NCBI GenBank assembly: GCA_016463555.1
Contig: JAEMRB010000001.1
Location: 1-28,272 of the forward strand
Direction of reading: 5' to 3'
DNA: 28,272 bases
From: Chloroflexota bacterium
Lineage (GTDB): Bacteria; Chloroflexota; Limnocylindria; Limnocylindrales; Limnocylindraceae
Positions 8,362-15,998 of the stretch are shown here, piece by piece. Every line of letters starts with the position of its first letter. Position 1 is the stretch's first letter. The position numbers were made by a program, and so were the translations under genes. Below the pieces are notes generated by a model. That model was not told where the DNA came from and did not search any database. It saw nothing but the letters and a program-made list of their open reading frames with translations.

Positions 8362-8934
8362 TCAGTTCCCCTTCTTGGACTGCTCGTCCAAGAACTCGCC
8401 CACGAGGGCTCGCTGGCGATCGCCGTCCATCGAGGAGCCGACCACCTTCGTGGCGGCACCAATGGCCAGATCGGCAACCTCACTGCGGATTGCGGCGAGT
8501 GCGCTGACGCGCGCCGCCTCAATCTCCTTGGTGGCGTCGACTCGCATGCGATCCAACTCCGCCTTCAGTGTGGCGACCTGCTCATCGCGAATCTGCGCCG
8601 CAGCCTTGTCGGCGTTGGCGCGGATCTCGTTCGACTCGCGTCGAGCGTCGGCGAGCGCAACGCCCGCCGCCTCTTCGGCGCGACTCTTGGCGATCATGGC
8701 CTCGGCCGCATCGCGCAGCCCGCGCTCAATGCGCTCACGGCGCTCGTCAAGCATCTTCATGACAGGTCCGAGCGCAACGGCGCGAAGGACCAAGATGAAG
8801 AAGCCGAAGTTTGCCGCGGAGACCAAGATCCAGAACAGGTTGAAACTGATCCCAGCCTCAGCAGGTACGCCCGGCTCGGGCACCTCTGCAGCTCGAATCG
8901 CCGCCTGAATAATCGCGTGCATCATGTGCTGCAC
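8362..8934 (-). CDS. atpF: F1Fo ATP synthase b subunit
   Basis: A 190-residue b subunit: a short N-terminal segment, one membrane helix at about residues 30-55 (FNLFWILVSAANFGFFILVL), then a long charged Ala-rich helix typical of the dimeric peripheral stalk, with LDERRERIERGLRDA just after the membrane. The longest frame starts at a GTG (8934). ATG codons at 8925 and 8922 are alternatives, and a GGTAGGG ribosome-like site lies 4 bases before the GTG. It is placed between atpE (21 bases) and atpH (2 bases). Only one b-type gene is present, so a homodimer is likely. Confidence 0.93.
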   Translation of the reverse strand: MQHMMHAIIQAAIRAAEVPEPGVPAEAGISFNLFWILVSAANFGFFILVLRAVALGPVMKMLDERRERIERGLRDAAEAMIAKSRAEEAAGVALADARRESNEIRANADKAAAQIRDEQVATLKAELDRMRVDATKEIEAARVSALAAIRSEVADLAIGAATKVVGSSMDGDRQRALVGEFLDEQSKKGN

Positions 8935-8955
8935 CAGCCCTACCTAACTCGTCGA

Positions 8956-9168
8956 CTACTTCAGGACGAGGGTAAGAATGCCGAGCACGATTGCGAGAAC
9001 GCCGAGGCCTTCAGCAAACGCTGCGCCAAGGATGAAGACGCCACGCACTGGGCCTGCGGCCTCAGGGTTGCGCCCGATTGCCGTCGCCGCAGCTGCTGCT
9101 GCAAGGCCTACGCCGATGGCTGGCCCGATCACGCCGAGTGCTGCGATTCCGCCTGGAAGGTTTTCCAT
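8956..9168 (-). CDS. atpE: F1Fo ATP synthase c subunit (proton-type)
   Basis: A 70-residue two-helix c subunit that forms the rotor ring. Helix 1 is Gly/Ala-rich (residues about 8-31), the polar loop is RNPEA (33-37), and helix 2 carries the ion-binding carboxylate Glu53 in AFAEGLG. The Gln of helix 1 and the Ser/Thr after the Glu that mark sodium-binding rings are absent, so the ring is predicted to carry protons (inference from residues). A strong AGGAGG lies 9 bases before the ATG, in keeping with the high copy number of c. The 75-base gap to atpB is the longest inside the operon and shows no clear promoter. Confidence 0.96.
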   Translation of the reverse strand: MENLPGGIAALGVIGPAIGVGLAAAAAATAIGRNPEAAGPVRGVFILGAAFAEGLGVLAIVLGILTLVLK

Positions 9169-9243
9169 CGCTCTGTTCCTCCTACTTGTGGTCGCTACCC
9201 GGACCTATGCCGAATACCCGACCGCGCTGCTCCTCAGCTACGG

Positions 9244-10188
9244 CTAGTGTGCCGCAACTTTCGATTCCGCTCCCGCGTCGGTATGACCCTTCGCTGGATG
9301 CTCCTCATGGCCCTCCTCGTGGTGCCCCTCCATGGCAAGCATAGTGAAGACCAACACGAGGACGCTGAAAATAATCCCCTGCATGAGCCCGACGAAGAGC
9401 TCAAGCCCGTAGAGGGCGACGGGGATGAAGGCGAAGGTGATCGTGGTCATTACGGTCAGCGCCAGCTCGCCGCCGTAGATGTTGCCGAATAGACGCATGG
9501 AGAGCGCGACCGGCTTCACAAATTCCAGGAGAAATTCAATCAGTCCAACAAAGAGGCCAACGGGCCCGCGCTTGAGGCTGAAGAATTTTCCGAAGTAGGA
9601 GCCAACACCGAGGGCGCGAATCCCTTGGTAGTGGAAGTAGCCGAACATCACCAGGGCCATGCCCACGGTGACGTTCACATCACTCGTTGGCGCACGGAAG
9701 GCGTGCAGTCGCCCGACACCAGGGATGAGGCCAGACCAATTTGACGCAACGATAAAGATGAATACTGCGAGGAAGAGGGGGAGGAACTTTTCAGAGCCGA
9801 TGCCGCCGATCCCCTTTGCAAATCCTGAGAGCGCCTCGATCGCAAACTCCACAGCATTCTGAATCTTTCCGGGAGTCTCCGTCAGCCTTCGCGCGACCTG
9901 CGCGAAGAGCAGGATCACGACCGCCATAATGATCCAGGTCATGATGATCGAACCGGTGATCGAAGGGTAGAAATCGAGGAGCGCAGCGGCGTGATGCTCC
10001 TCGTTGCCAAGATTAATGACAGCGTGCGGCACGATGGGCTCAAGGGCCAGTCGGATCACGGTGCCGGGGAATCCGACGAGCCCCTCACCTCTGGTAAGGA
10101 GAGCGGCGGCAACGTCAACGATCAGTACGATGAGGGCGCCGATGAGGAGCATGCGCTTCGGCGAGGTTCGCTGAGCTGCTACGGTCAC
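9244..10188 (-). CDS. atpB: F1Fo ATP synthase a subunit with a His-rich C-terminal tail
   Basis: A 314-residue multi-pass a subunit that forms the proton half-channels. The essential Arg is Arg232 in SMRLFGNIYGGE, and helices rich in hydrophobic residues run from about 14-32 and 78-100 through 255-285. The start is a GTG that overlaps the stop of the previous gene by 4 bases. The protein ends with a soluble stretch of about 28 residues (287-314) with six His and several Glu (EGHHEEGHEEHPAKGH), which is longer than usual and could bind metal or simply be a low-complexity tail. It is followed by atpE. Confidence 0.95.
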   Translation of the reverse strand: MTVAAQRTSPKRMLLIGALIVLIVDVAAALLTRGEGLVGFPGTVIRLALEPIVPHAVINLGNEEHHAAALLDFYPSITGSIIMTWIIMAVVILLFAQVARRLTETPGKIQNAVEFAIEALSGFAKGIGGIGSEKFLPLFLAVFIFIVASNWSGLIPGVGRLHAFRAPTSDVNVTVGMALVMFGYFHYQGIRALGVGSYFGKFFSLKRGPVGLFVGLIEFLLEFVKPVALSMRLFGNIYGGELALTVMTTITFAFIPVALYGLELFVGLMQGIIFSVLVLVFTMLAMEGHHEEGHEEHPAKGHTDAGAESKVAAH

Positions 10189-10562
10189 TTCGCCCTCCCC
10201 CTCTCCGCGTCTATGCGCGCTCTCTGTCGTCGTGCGGCCTCTGCACTGTCCAGTAGGTCAAGTGTCGCCAGCACTCGTCGGACCAACCGTGCCGATCCGA
10301 CTGAGCCAACGAGAAAGCCTCCGATAAAGCCGAATACCAGCCCGAACGGCCGGCTCCCGAGCTTGCCATCAAGCCAATCGCCGCCCAGCGCGCCACCTAA
10401 CGTCGTTACCAACAGCATCACTCCAATCTGCGAGAAGAGCGTGAGATACATGCCCTTGCCACCGATTGTGGTCAGCCCTTGCGGCGCATCTGCTACGTCC
10501 GATTCTAGCCGAGGGTCGCCAAACTCGCGTTCGCTTTTTGGGGCTGGGCTAGGCGTGCTCAT
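10185..10562 (-). CDS. atpZ: AtpZ/AtpI-like small membrane protein of the ATP synthase operon
   Basis: A 125-residue protein with a hydrophilic N-terminal 35 residues, a helix at about 40-60 (TLFSQIGVMLLVTTLGGALGG), a short DWLDGKLGSRP turn and a second helix at about 72-92 (FGLVFGFIGGFLVGSVGS). The SQIGxxL ... GxxLGxxLDxxLGxxP pattern is that of PF09527, found at the head of many atp operons and linked to c-ring assembly or magnesium handling. The ATG overlaps the preceding glycosyltransferase stop and the stop overlaps atpB, four bases each, so the three genes appear translationally coupled. Confidence 0.85.
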   Translation of the reverse strand: MSTPSPAPKSEREFGDPRLESDVADAPQGLTTIGGKGMYLTLFSQIGVMLLVTTLGGALGGDWLDGKLGSRPFGLVFGFIGGFLVGSVGSARLVRRVLATLDLLDSAEAARRQRARIDAERGRAK

Positions 10563-11599
10563 GCGCGGCGCTCCGCTCGTCGCGAGAGCCAGACGATCGC
10601 CCCGCCGAGTAGGACGAGGAGCCCTGCGAATGCGTAGAGGGCGGCACTTGCGGTCAGCACAACCGCCCCAACGGAGAGGAGGAGGGTCACGCCGTAGAGG
10701 GCAAGGACTGCTCCACGGTGGCTGAGCCCCGCGTCGATCAGGCGCTGGTGGATGTGGGTCTTGTCGGCACTATATGGGGAGCGCCCGGCCAGGAGCCGCC
10801 CCACGATGACGAAGAAGGCGTCAATGATGGGCACCCCCAAGATCAGCAGCGCGGCGACAACCTTGGCGGTGCCGAGGAGGGAGAGGACCGCGAGGGCGTA
10901 GGCGACCGCCAGGATCCCGCTCGTTCCCATATAGATAGAGGCGGGGTGGAAGTTGTGCCGCAGGAAGCCGGCGAGCGCGCCTGCCAAGGCGAAGCAGAGG
11001 GCGGCGAGGAGTGGGGTCGCCGGGAGGGCGATCACCCCAAGGGTGGTTGCAGCGATCAGGGCGATCCCGCCCGAGAGGCCGTCGAGTCCATCGATAAAGT
11101 TCATGGCGTTCTGCATGCCGAGGACCCAGAAGAGGGTGAGGGCGAGCCCAGCGACATCAGGAATGAAAAGGTCGCCCGCGCCGAACGGATTCGACAAGAT
11201 TGCGATCCGCACGCCGAACGCGATCGGTACCGCCGCAATCACCAGCTGCCCGGCGAGCTGCCAGCGTGCGCGCAAATCGAAGCGATCGTCGGCAAGGCCG
11301 ATGACACCGGCGAGTAGGGTGCCAAGTAGTAGTGCGGCAGATCCAGAGGTTGGGAGTGGGGTGCCGCCCGTGAGACCGAGTGGTGCCGCAAGGATCGTCA
11401 CCGCCGCACCAACCAAGAAGAAGGAGAGTGCAACAGCGAAACCGCCAGCGCGCGGCATCAGGGTTGTGTTGATGCGCCGCTCGTTTGGCGCATCGGCAAT
11501 GTTTAGAGAGAGGGCAACCTGTCGCGCAACCCTTGTGCCAACCAGCGCGACAAGTGCAGCGAGCAGTGCGATCGCGAGATAGAGCGGAGCGTTCTCCAT
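10559..11599 (-). CDS. WecA/TagO-like polyprenyl-phosphate sugar-1-phosphate transferase lacking the GDxGS aspartate
   Basis: A 346-residue multi-pass membrane protein of the MraY/WecA/TagO family, which moves a sugar-1-phosphate from a UDP-sugar to undecaprenyl phosphate. Family motifs are present: ADAPNERR near residue 36, the Asp pair in GLADDRFD (Asp104, Asp105), NFIDGLDGLSGG (167-178), FLRHNFHPA and KTHIHQRL (280-287). The cytoplasmic motif that normally reads MGDxGS is MGTSGI here, with Thr226 (codon 10922-10924) in place of an Asp that is essential in MraY. HIHQRL, rather than the MraY form, and the overall layout favour WecA/TagO. Position between glyA and atpZ is common in several phyla. 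The enzyme may be altered, inactive or use a compensating residue. Confidence 0.85.
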   Translation of the reverse strand: MENAPLYLAIALLAALVALVGTRVARQVALSLNIADAPNERRINTTLMPRAGGFAVALSFFLVGAAVTILAAPLGLTGGTPLPTSGSAALLLGTLLAGVIGLADDRFDLRARWQLAGQLVIAAVPIAFGVRIAILSNPFGAGDLFIPDVAGLALTLFWVLGMQNAMNFIDGLDGLSGGIALIAATTLGVIALPATPLLAALCFALAGALAGFLRHNFHPASIYMGTSGILAVAYALAVLSLLGTAKVVAALLILGVPIIDAFFVIVGRLLAGRSPYSADKTHIHQRLIDAGLSHRGAVLALYGVTLLLSVGAVVLTASAALYAFAGLLVLLGGAIVWLSRRAERRA

Positions 11600-12900
11600 T
11601 AGCTCTCGCGGGCCGCTAGCTCCGCAGCATCGTTACCGGGGACTGGGAATTGCTGGGCGACCTTCACCACCTCGCGGCGAATCTGCTCGAGCTTGGTCGC
11701 ATCCTCGCGCGCGGCGATCGCCTCAACAGACCACTGTGCAATCTGTTCCATCTCCGCGGGCCCCATGCCGCGCGTGGTTGCGGCTGGCGTGCCGTAGCGA
11801 ACGCCGCTCGTCACCATCGGCGAGCGCGTCTCACCTGGAATGCTGTTCTTGTTGATCGTCACGCCTACCGCTTCCAATGCAGCCGTAGCCTCCTTGCCCG
11901 TCACGCCAAGCGGCGTCACGTCGCACAAGATCAGGTGGATGTCAGTACCTCCGGTGATCACACCGAATCCGCGTGCGGCGAGCGCTGCGGCGAGCGCCTT
12001 CGCGTTGTCGAGTGTTCGCTGCATATACGCACGGAATTCAGGCTGCAGCGCCAACTTGTAGGCGACCGCCTTGGCGGCGATCACGTGCATCAACGGTCCG
12101 CCCTGATTCCCAGGGAAAACTGCCCGGTCAATGGCAGCCGCTTCGTCTGCTCGCGCAAAGATCATGCCGCCGCGCGGTCCGCGCAGCGTCTTGTGTGTGG
12201 TGGTGGTGACGTAGTCAGCGTGCGGGAATGGGCTCGGGTGTAGCCCAGCCGCAACGACTCCTGAGATGTGCGCCATGTCGACCATCAGCTTTGCGCCCGC
12301 TGCATGTGCGATGGCCGCAAACTTTTCAAAATCGAGTACGCGCGGATACGCCGATGCGCCAGCGATGACGACCTTCGGCTTCGCCTCATCAACGGCGCGC
12401 TGTACCGCATCCCAATCAACAAGCCCGTCTTCGGCACGAACGCCGTAGAAGGTTGGCTTGAACCACTTCCCTGAAATGTTGACCGATGCACCGTGGGAGA
12501 GGTGTCCGCCCTGGTCGAGGCTCATGGCAACGAATGAGTCGCCCGGTGACATCGAGGCGGTGAATGTGGCGATGTTGGCAGAGGCACCAGAGTGCGGCTG
12601 CACGTTGACATGCTCGCTGCCAACAAAGAGTTCCAGTGCGCGGCTGCGCGCAAGGTTCTCCGCCTCGTCGACGAATTCACAACCGGCGTAGTAGCGCTTC
12701 CCCGGGAGACCCTCGGCATACTTGTTGGTGAGGATGGAGCCCTGCGCTTCGCGCACTGCGGCGTAGGTGTAGTTCTCAGAGGCGATCAGCTCAATGTGGT
12801 CGCGCTGGCGCACCGCCTCTTTGACAAAGATGGCATCGAGCTCAGGGTCAACCTTGCGAAGGCTCAGGTTCATCAACGGATCGTGTGCGGCGTTGCTCAT
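11599..12900 (-). CDS. glyA: Serine hydroxymethyltransferase
   Basis: A 433-residue PLP enzyme that interconverts serine and glycine with transfer of a one-carbon unit to tetrahydrofolate. It shows ELIASENYT (38-45), NKYAEGLPGKRYYAG (59-73), QPHSGASAN, DMAHISG (208-214) and the PLP-binding Lys237 in TTTTHKTLRGPRGG. Length is normal. A GGAGAGGGAGGGG purine run before the ATG serves as ribosome site. It starts 42 bases after the HAD gene and its TAA shares one base with the ATG of the glycosyltransferase gene. No unusual residues are seen. Confidence 0.97.
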   Translation of the reverse strand: MSNAAHDPLMNLSLRKVDPELDAIFVKEAVRQRDHIELIASENYTYAAVREAQGSILTNKYAEGLPGKRYYAGCEFVDEAENLARSRALELFVGSEHVNVQPHSGASANIATFTASMSPGDSFVAMSLDQGGHLSHGASVNISGKWFKPTFYGVRAEDGLVDWDAVQRAVDEAKPKVVIAGASAYPRVLDFEKFAAIAHAAGAKLMVDMAHISGVVAAGLHPSPFPHADYVTTTTHKTLRGPRGGMIFARADEAAAIDRAVFPGNQGGPLMHVIAAKAVAYKLALQPEFRAYMQRTLDNAKALAAALAARGFGVITGGTDIHLILCDVTPLGVTGKEATAALEAVGVTINKNSIPGETRSPMVTSGVRYGTPAATTRGMGPAEMEQIAQWSVEAIAAREDATKLEQIRREVVKVAQQFPVPGNDAAELAARES

Positions 12901-12942
12901 GGTCCCCTCCCTCTCCTCTGCCCCAATACGGGTGCTTGACCC

Positions 12943-13809
12943 CTATTCTCCCGCTGATCCGAGGATCAGGCGCTCAATCATGCGCGCTACGCCGTCCTCT
13001 TCACAGCGGGGTGCCTCATATTGCGCCACGGCCCGCACCGGGCCGGGTGCCCCGGCCATCGCCACCCCGTGCCCGGCGACGTCGAGCATCTCTAGGTCGT
13101 TGTACTGGTCGCCGATGGCCATCACCTGGCCAAGTGGAATTTTGAGGCGTCGGGCGAGCCAGCGGAGGGCGGTTCCCTTATTGACCCCAGGGGCGGTGAA
13201 CTCCAGGTATTCGGGGTGGCTGATCGTCACATCGAGCTCTCCGGCGAAGGTGGCCCGAGCGCGATTGAGGATCCCGTCGACATGCCCCTCGGGGGCGTGG
13301 GCGACCACCTTGGAGAGGTGCAGCTTGCGCTCGGCGAGGTAGCCAATAAGGTCTGGCACCGTGCCGAGGCGTTTCAGGGCATCCCCCTTCAGCCAAACCT
13401 CGTACTGCCGCACATGGGGATCTCGAACATCGAAGCGCAGGTCATCGCGAATCACGGCGTGGCCCCAGAGGTTGTTCTCACGGCACCAGGCGACCGCCTT
13501 GGCCCCGAGGTGGGCGGGGAAGGGGAAGTGCCGGATCATGCGCCCCGAGCCAACCTCGCCCTTCGCCGGGATCTCGCGCGCGATCGCCCCCTGCATGCCG
13601 ATCAGCGGACCGTCGAGACCGATCTGATGCGCGTACTCGATGATCGACGGCACATTGCGCCCCGACGAGATAGTGGCGATCACCCCCTTGGCGCGCGCTG
13701 CACGAATCGCATCAATGGTGCGCTCGGCGATCACGCCGTCGTGTGGCAGCAGCGTGCCATCGAGATCCATAACGAGGAGTCGGATTGGAAACGCAGGTTT
13801 CACCGCCAT
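12943..13809 (-). CDS. Cof-type HAD-family phosphatase
   Basis: A 288-residue HAD hydrolase with motif I MDLDGTLL (nucleophile Asp15, acid/base Asp17), motif II Ser in TISSGR, the Lys of motif III near PGVNKGTALRWL, and motif IV GDQYNDLEML. The cap between motifs II and III is of the C2 (Cof/YidA) type. Such enzymes dephosphorylate sugar phosphates, flavin mononucleotide or pyridoxal phosphate; the substrate here cannot be fixed. It lies 6 bases after prmC with GGAG before its ATG. Adjacency to glyA, a PLP enzyme, is compatible with a pyridoxal phosphate role but is not evidence for it. Confidence 0.9.
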   Translation of the reverse strand: MAVKPAFPIRLLVMDLDGTLLPHDGVIAERTIDAIRAARAKGVIATISSGRNVPSIIEYAHQIGLDGPLIGMQGAIAREIPAKGEVGSGRMIRHFPFPAHLGAKAVAWCRENNLWGHAVIRDDLRFDVRDPHVRQYEVWLKGDALKRLGTVPDLIGYLAERKLHLSKVVAHAPEGHVDGILNRARATFAGELDVTISHPEYLEFTAPGVNKGTALRWLARRLKIPLGQVMAIGDQYNDLEMLDVAGHGVAMAGAPGPVRAVAQYEAPRCEEDGVARMIERLILGSAGE

Positions 13810-13815
13810 GACGCG

Positions 13816-14919
13816 TTACCCACTCCGACGAATTTCGGCCATGCGGTCGCGACCCGAGAGGTCGCCGCGAATGGCCACGCGCCAACCGATGCCGAGGCCA
13901 TCGGCGAGACGCGCTACGTCGTCACCCTGACCGTCACCGAATTCAAGGAGTGCGGCGCCACCTGGGCGCAGCAGGCGCGGCAGCTCAGCGATAAGTCGGC
14001 GAATCAGTTCCAGCCCATCACCACCGCCATCGAGTGCGAGGCGCGGCTCTGCGGCAATGCCGAGGCGCGCCAGGTCGCGTGGCGCAAGATCGCGAATGCT
14101 AGCGGCGGCCTTCGCCGCATCAACATCCGCGGTTGGCACATACGGCAGGTTGGCGATCAGGAGATCGAGGTGCGCTGGATCGCCTGGCGCGCGCGCGGCG
14201 AGAAGTGGCTCGGCAAGATCGCCCTGCATGAAGGTGATGCGCGACGCAACACCACAACGCAACGCATTCGCGCGCGCCACCATCAACGCATCGCCAGAGA
14301 TGTCGGTGGCAATGAGACGCAGGGGCACTGGCGATTCGTCGGCGAGCGCCACGGCGAGTGCGCCACTACCGGTGCCGATCTCGGCGGCGTTGAGTGGATG
14401 GGGCGCACGACCGAGTGCGCGGTCGGCGGCAACGCGGTCGGTGAGGAAGGCGAGTGCCGTCTCAATGATCAGTTCGCTCTCTGGTCGCGGGTCCAGCACG
14501 TCCGGCGTGACGAGCAGCTCTAGCCTGCGGAATCCACGACGCCCAGTGAGGTGACTGATCGGTCGACCTGTCGCGCGCTCCTGCACTAGTGCTGCCAGCG
14601 CAGATGGCGCGTCGCCGGCAAGTAGCGCGCTGCGCGCGATGCGCAACGCATCGGCGAGTTGTGGATGTCGATCGTTCAGCGGCTCCGGCTCTGGGAGTTC
14701 GCTGAGCGCTGGGAGTGGGAGTGGGAACCCTGCAGCAACGGCGGTGCGCAGTGTGGCAGCGCGGGTGCCGAGCAGCGCTGCGAGCAACGTCTCGGCATCA
14801 AGGCGCGGTGTTGGGCTTCCCGCCGCCTCAAGCTGCAGCGTTGCTTCGCGAAGGAGTGCGGGGCCATCGGCCTCGCGCTCTACGACTGGTCGACTGGCGA
14901 TCTGCTCTTCGCTCATCAT
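13816..14919 (-). CDS. prmC: Release factor glutamine methyltransferase PrmC with an inserted segment
   Basis: PrmC methylates the Gln of the GGQ loop of release factors. The protein has the N-terminal helical recognition domain, DPRPESEL (143-150), the SAM-binding AEIGTGSGALAVAL (179-192), ATDIS and the catalytic motif ANLPY (256-260) in place of the usual NPPY. Asn257 and Tyr260, the residues that hold the glutamine, are kept. At 367 residues it is longer than the usual 280 or so: about 45 Pro/Ala-rich residues (roughly 61-105) are inserted in the N-terminal domain, and the spacer before the SAM motif is long. The gene overlaps prfA by 4 bases (ATGA), the classic prfA-prmC coupling. Confidence 0.92.
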   Translation of the reverse strand: MMSEEQIASRPVVEREADGPALLREATLQLEAAGSPTPRLDAETLLAALLGTRAATLRTAVAAGFPLPLPALSELPEPEPLNDRHPQLADALRIARSALLAGDAPSALAALVQERATGRPISHLTGRRGFRRLELLVTPDVLDPRPESELIIETALAFLTDRVAADRALGRAPHPLNAAEIGTGSGALAVALADESPVPLRLIATDISGDALMVARANALRCGVASRITFMQGDLAEPLLAARAPGDPAHLDLLIANLPYVPTADVDAAKAAASIRDLAPRDLARLGIAAEPRLALDGGGDGLELIRRLIAELPRLLRPGGAALLEFGDGQGDDVARLADGLGIGWRVAIRGDLSGRDRMAEIRRSG

Positions 14920-15998
14920 TCCGCCAGTCGTGCCGCCTGCTCAGCGGCGGCGAGTGCCTCATGGAATGGCGCAAGGTCGCCACCGAGAATCCCAGGCACA
15001 TCAAACTTGTCGAAGCCGATGCGGTGATCGGTGACGCGATTCTGTGGCCCGTTATATGTGCGAATCTTCTCGCTGCGATCACCGCTCCCGATCAGCGCCT
15101 TGCGCGCCTTGGAGTCGGCGGCGCGTTTGCGCTCCTCTTCCGCGGCGATAATGCGGCTGCGCAGAATCGCCATCCCCTTCTCTTTGTTGCGCAGCTGGCT
15201 GCGCTCGTCCTGCATCTCAACCACGATGCCGCTCGGGATGTGCGTGATGCGCACCGCGGAGTCGGTGGTGTTTACCCCTTGTCCGCCGTTCCCCGATGCG
15301 CGCTTCACGTCGATGCGAATATCGTTTTCGGGAATCACGAGGTCAACAGCGGTCACCACTGGAAGCACCACAACCGTGGCGGTGCTGGTGTGAATGCGTC
15401 CGGCCGACTCTGTTGCGGGAACTCGCTGAATGCGATGCACGCCTGACTCCCACTTAAAGGCGGCCCATGCGCCATCGCCAGAGACCTCCATCACCGCTTC
15501 GCGAATCCCGCCAACGCCGGTCTCGCTGATGGCGTCGACCTCACTCTTCCACCCCTGTCGCTCGGCGTAGCGCAGATAGGCGCGGAAGAGCTCACCGGCG
15601 AAGATGCCCGCCTCGTCGCCACCAGCGCCAGGACGCACCTCGATCAGCAGATCTCGCCCATCGTTCGGATCAGGCTCAAGGAGGAGGCCCGGGAGTTGCT
15701 CCAGGATCTCGCGCTCGATCGCCTCGGCCTCGGCGCGATCGGTGGCGGCGAGCTCACGCATCTCCGCGTCGGCCCCCGGATCCGCCTCAAGGGAGCGTGA
15801 ATCGGTCACGCGTAGCCGGGCGGCGGTGAGGGCCTCGCCCGCCTCGGCGAGCGGTGCGGTGCGCGACAACTCGCGCCCAATGCGAGCAAGGGCGGTGTGG
15901 TCGGCGAGCACCTCAGGAAGTGTCAGCTGCGCCTCAAGCTCGGCGCGCGCCTTGAGCGCCGCCGCGAGTCGCGCGTTGAGTTGCACCACGTCAGCCAT
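14916..15998 (-). CDS. prfA: Peptide chain release factor 1
   Basis: A 360-residue class-I release factor. The stop-codon-reading tripeptide is PAT (residues 194-196 in QRVPATESAGRIH), which marks RF1 (UAA and UAG), and the peptidyl-transferase loop GGQ is at 238-240 in ASGNGGQGVNTTDSAVRITH. Gln240 is the target of the PrmC encoded next door. The residue after GGQ is Gly rather than the commoner His. The stop/start overlap with prmC (4 bases) and with the DUF1385 gene (1 base, TGATG) indicates translation coupling. Confidence 0.97.
   Translation of the reverse strand: MADVVQLNARLAAALKARAELEAQLTLPEVLADHTALARIGRELSRTAPLAEAGEALTAARLRVTDSRSLEADPGADAEMRELAATDRAEAEAIEREILEQLPGLLLEPDPNDGRDLLIEVRPGAGGDEAGIFAGELFRAYLRYAERQGWKSEVDAISETGVGGIREAVMEVSGDGAWAAFKWESGVHRIQRVPATESAGRIHTSTATVVVLPVVTAVDLVIPENDIRIDVKRASGNGGQGVNTTDSAVRITHIPSGIVVEMQDERSQLRNKEKGMAILRSRIIAAEEERKRAADSKARKALIGSGDRSEKIRTYNGPQNRVTDHRIGFDKFDVPGILGGDLAPFHEALAAAEQAARLAE

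Noticed and set aside
8083..9492. A 469-codon plus-strand frame opposite the atp genes
   Set aside because: Antisense to atpH, atpF, atpE and atpB, with composition odd for a protein (many Cys, Arg and Gly); no motif.
13216..14523. A 435-codon plus-strand frame opposite the HAD and prmC genes
   Set aside because: Both minus-strand genes have complete catalytic motifs; the antisense frame shows none.
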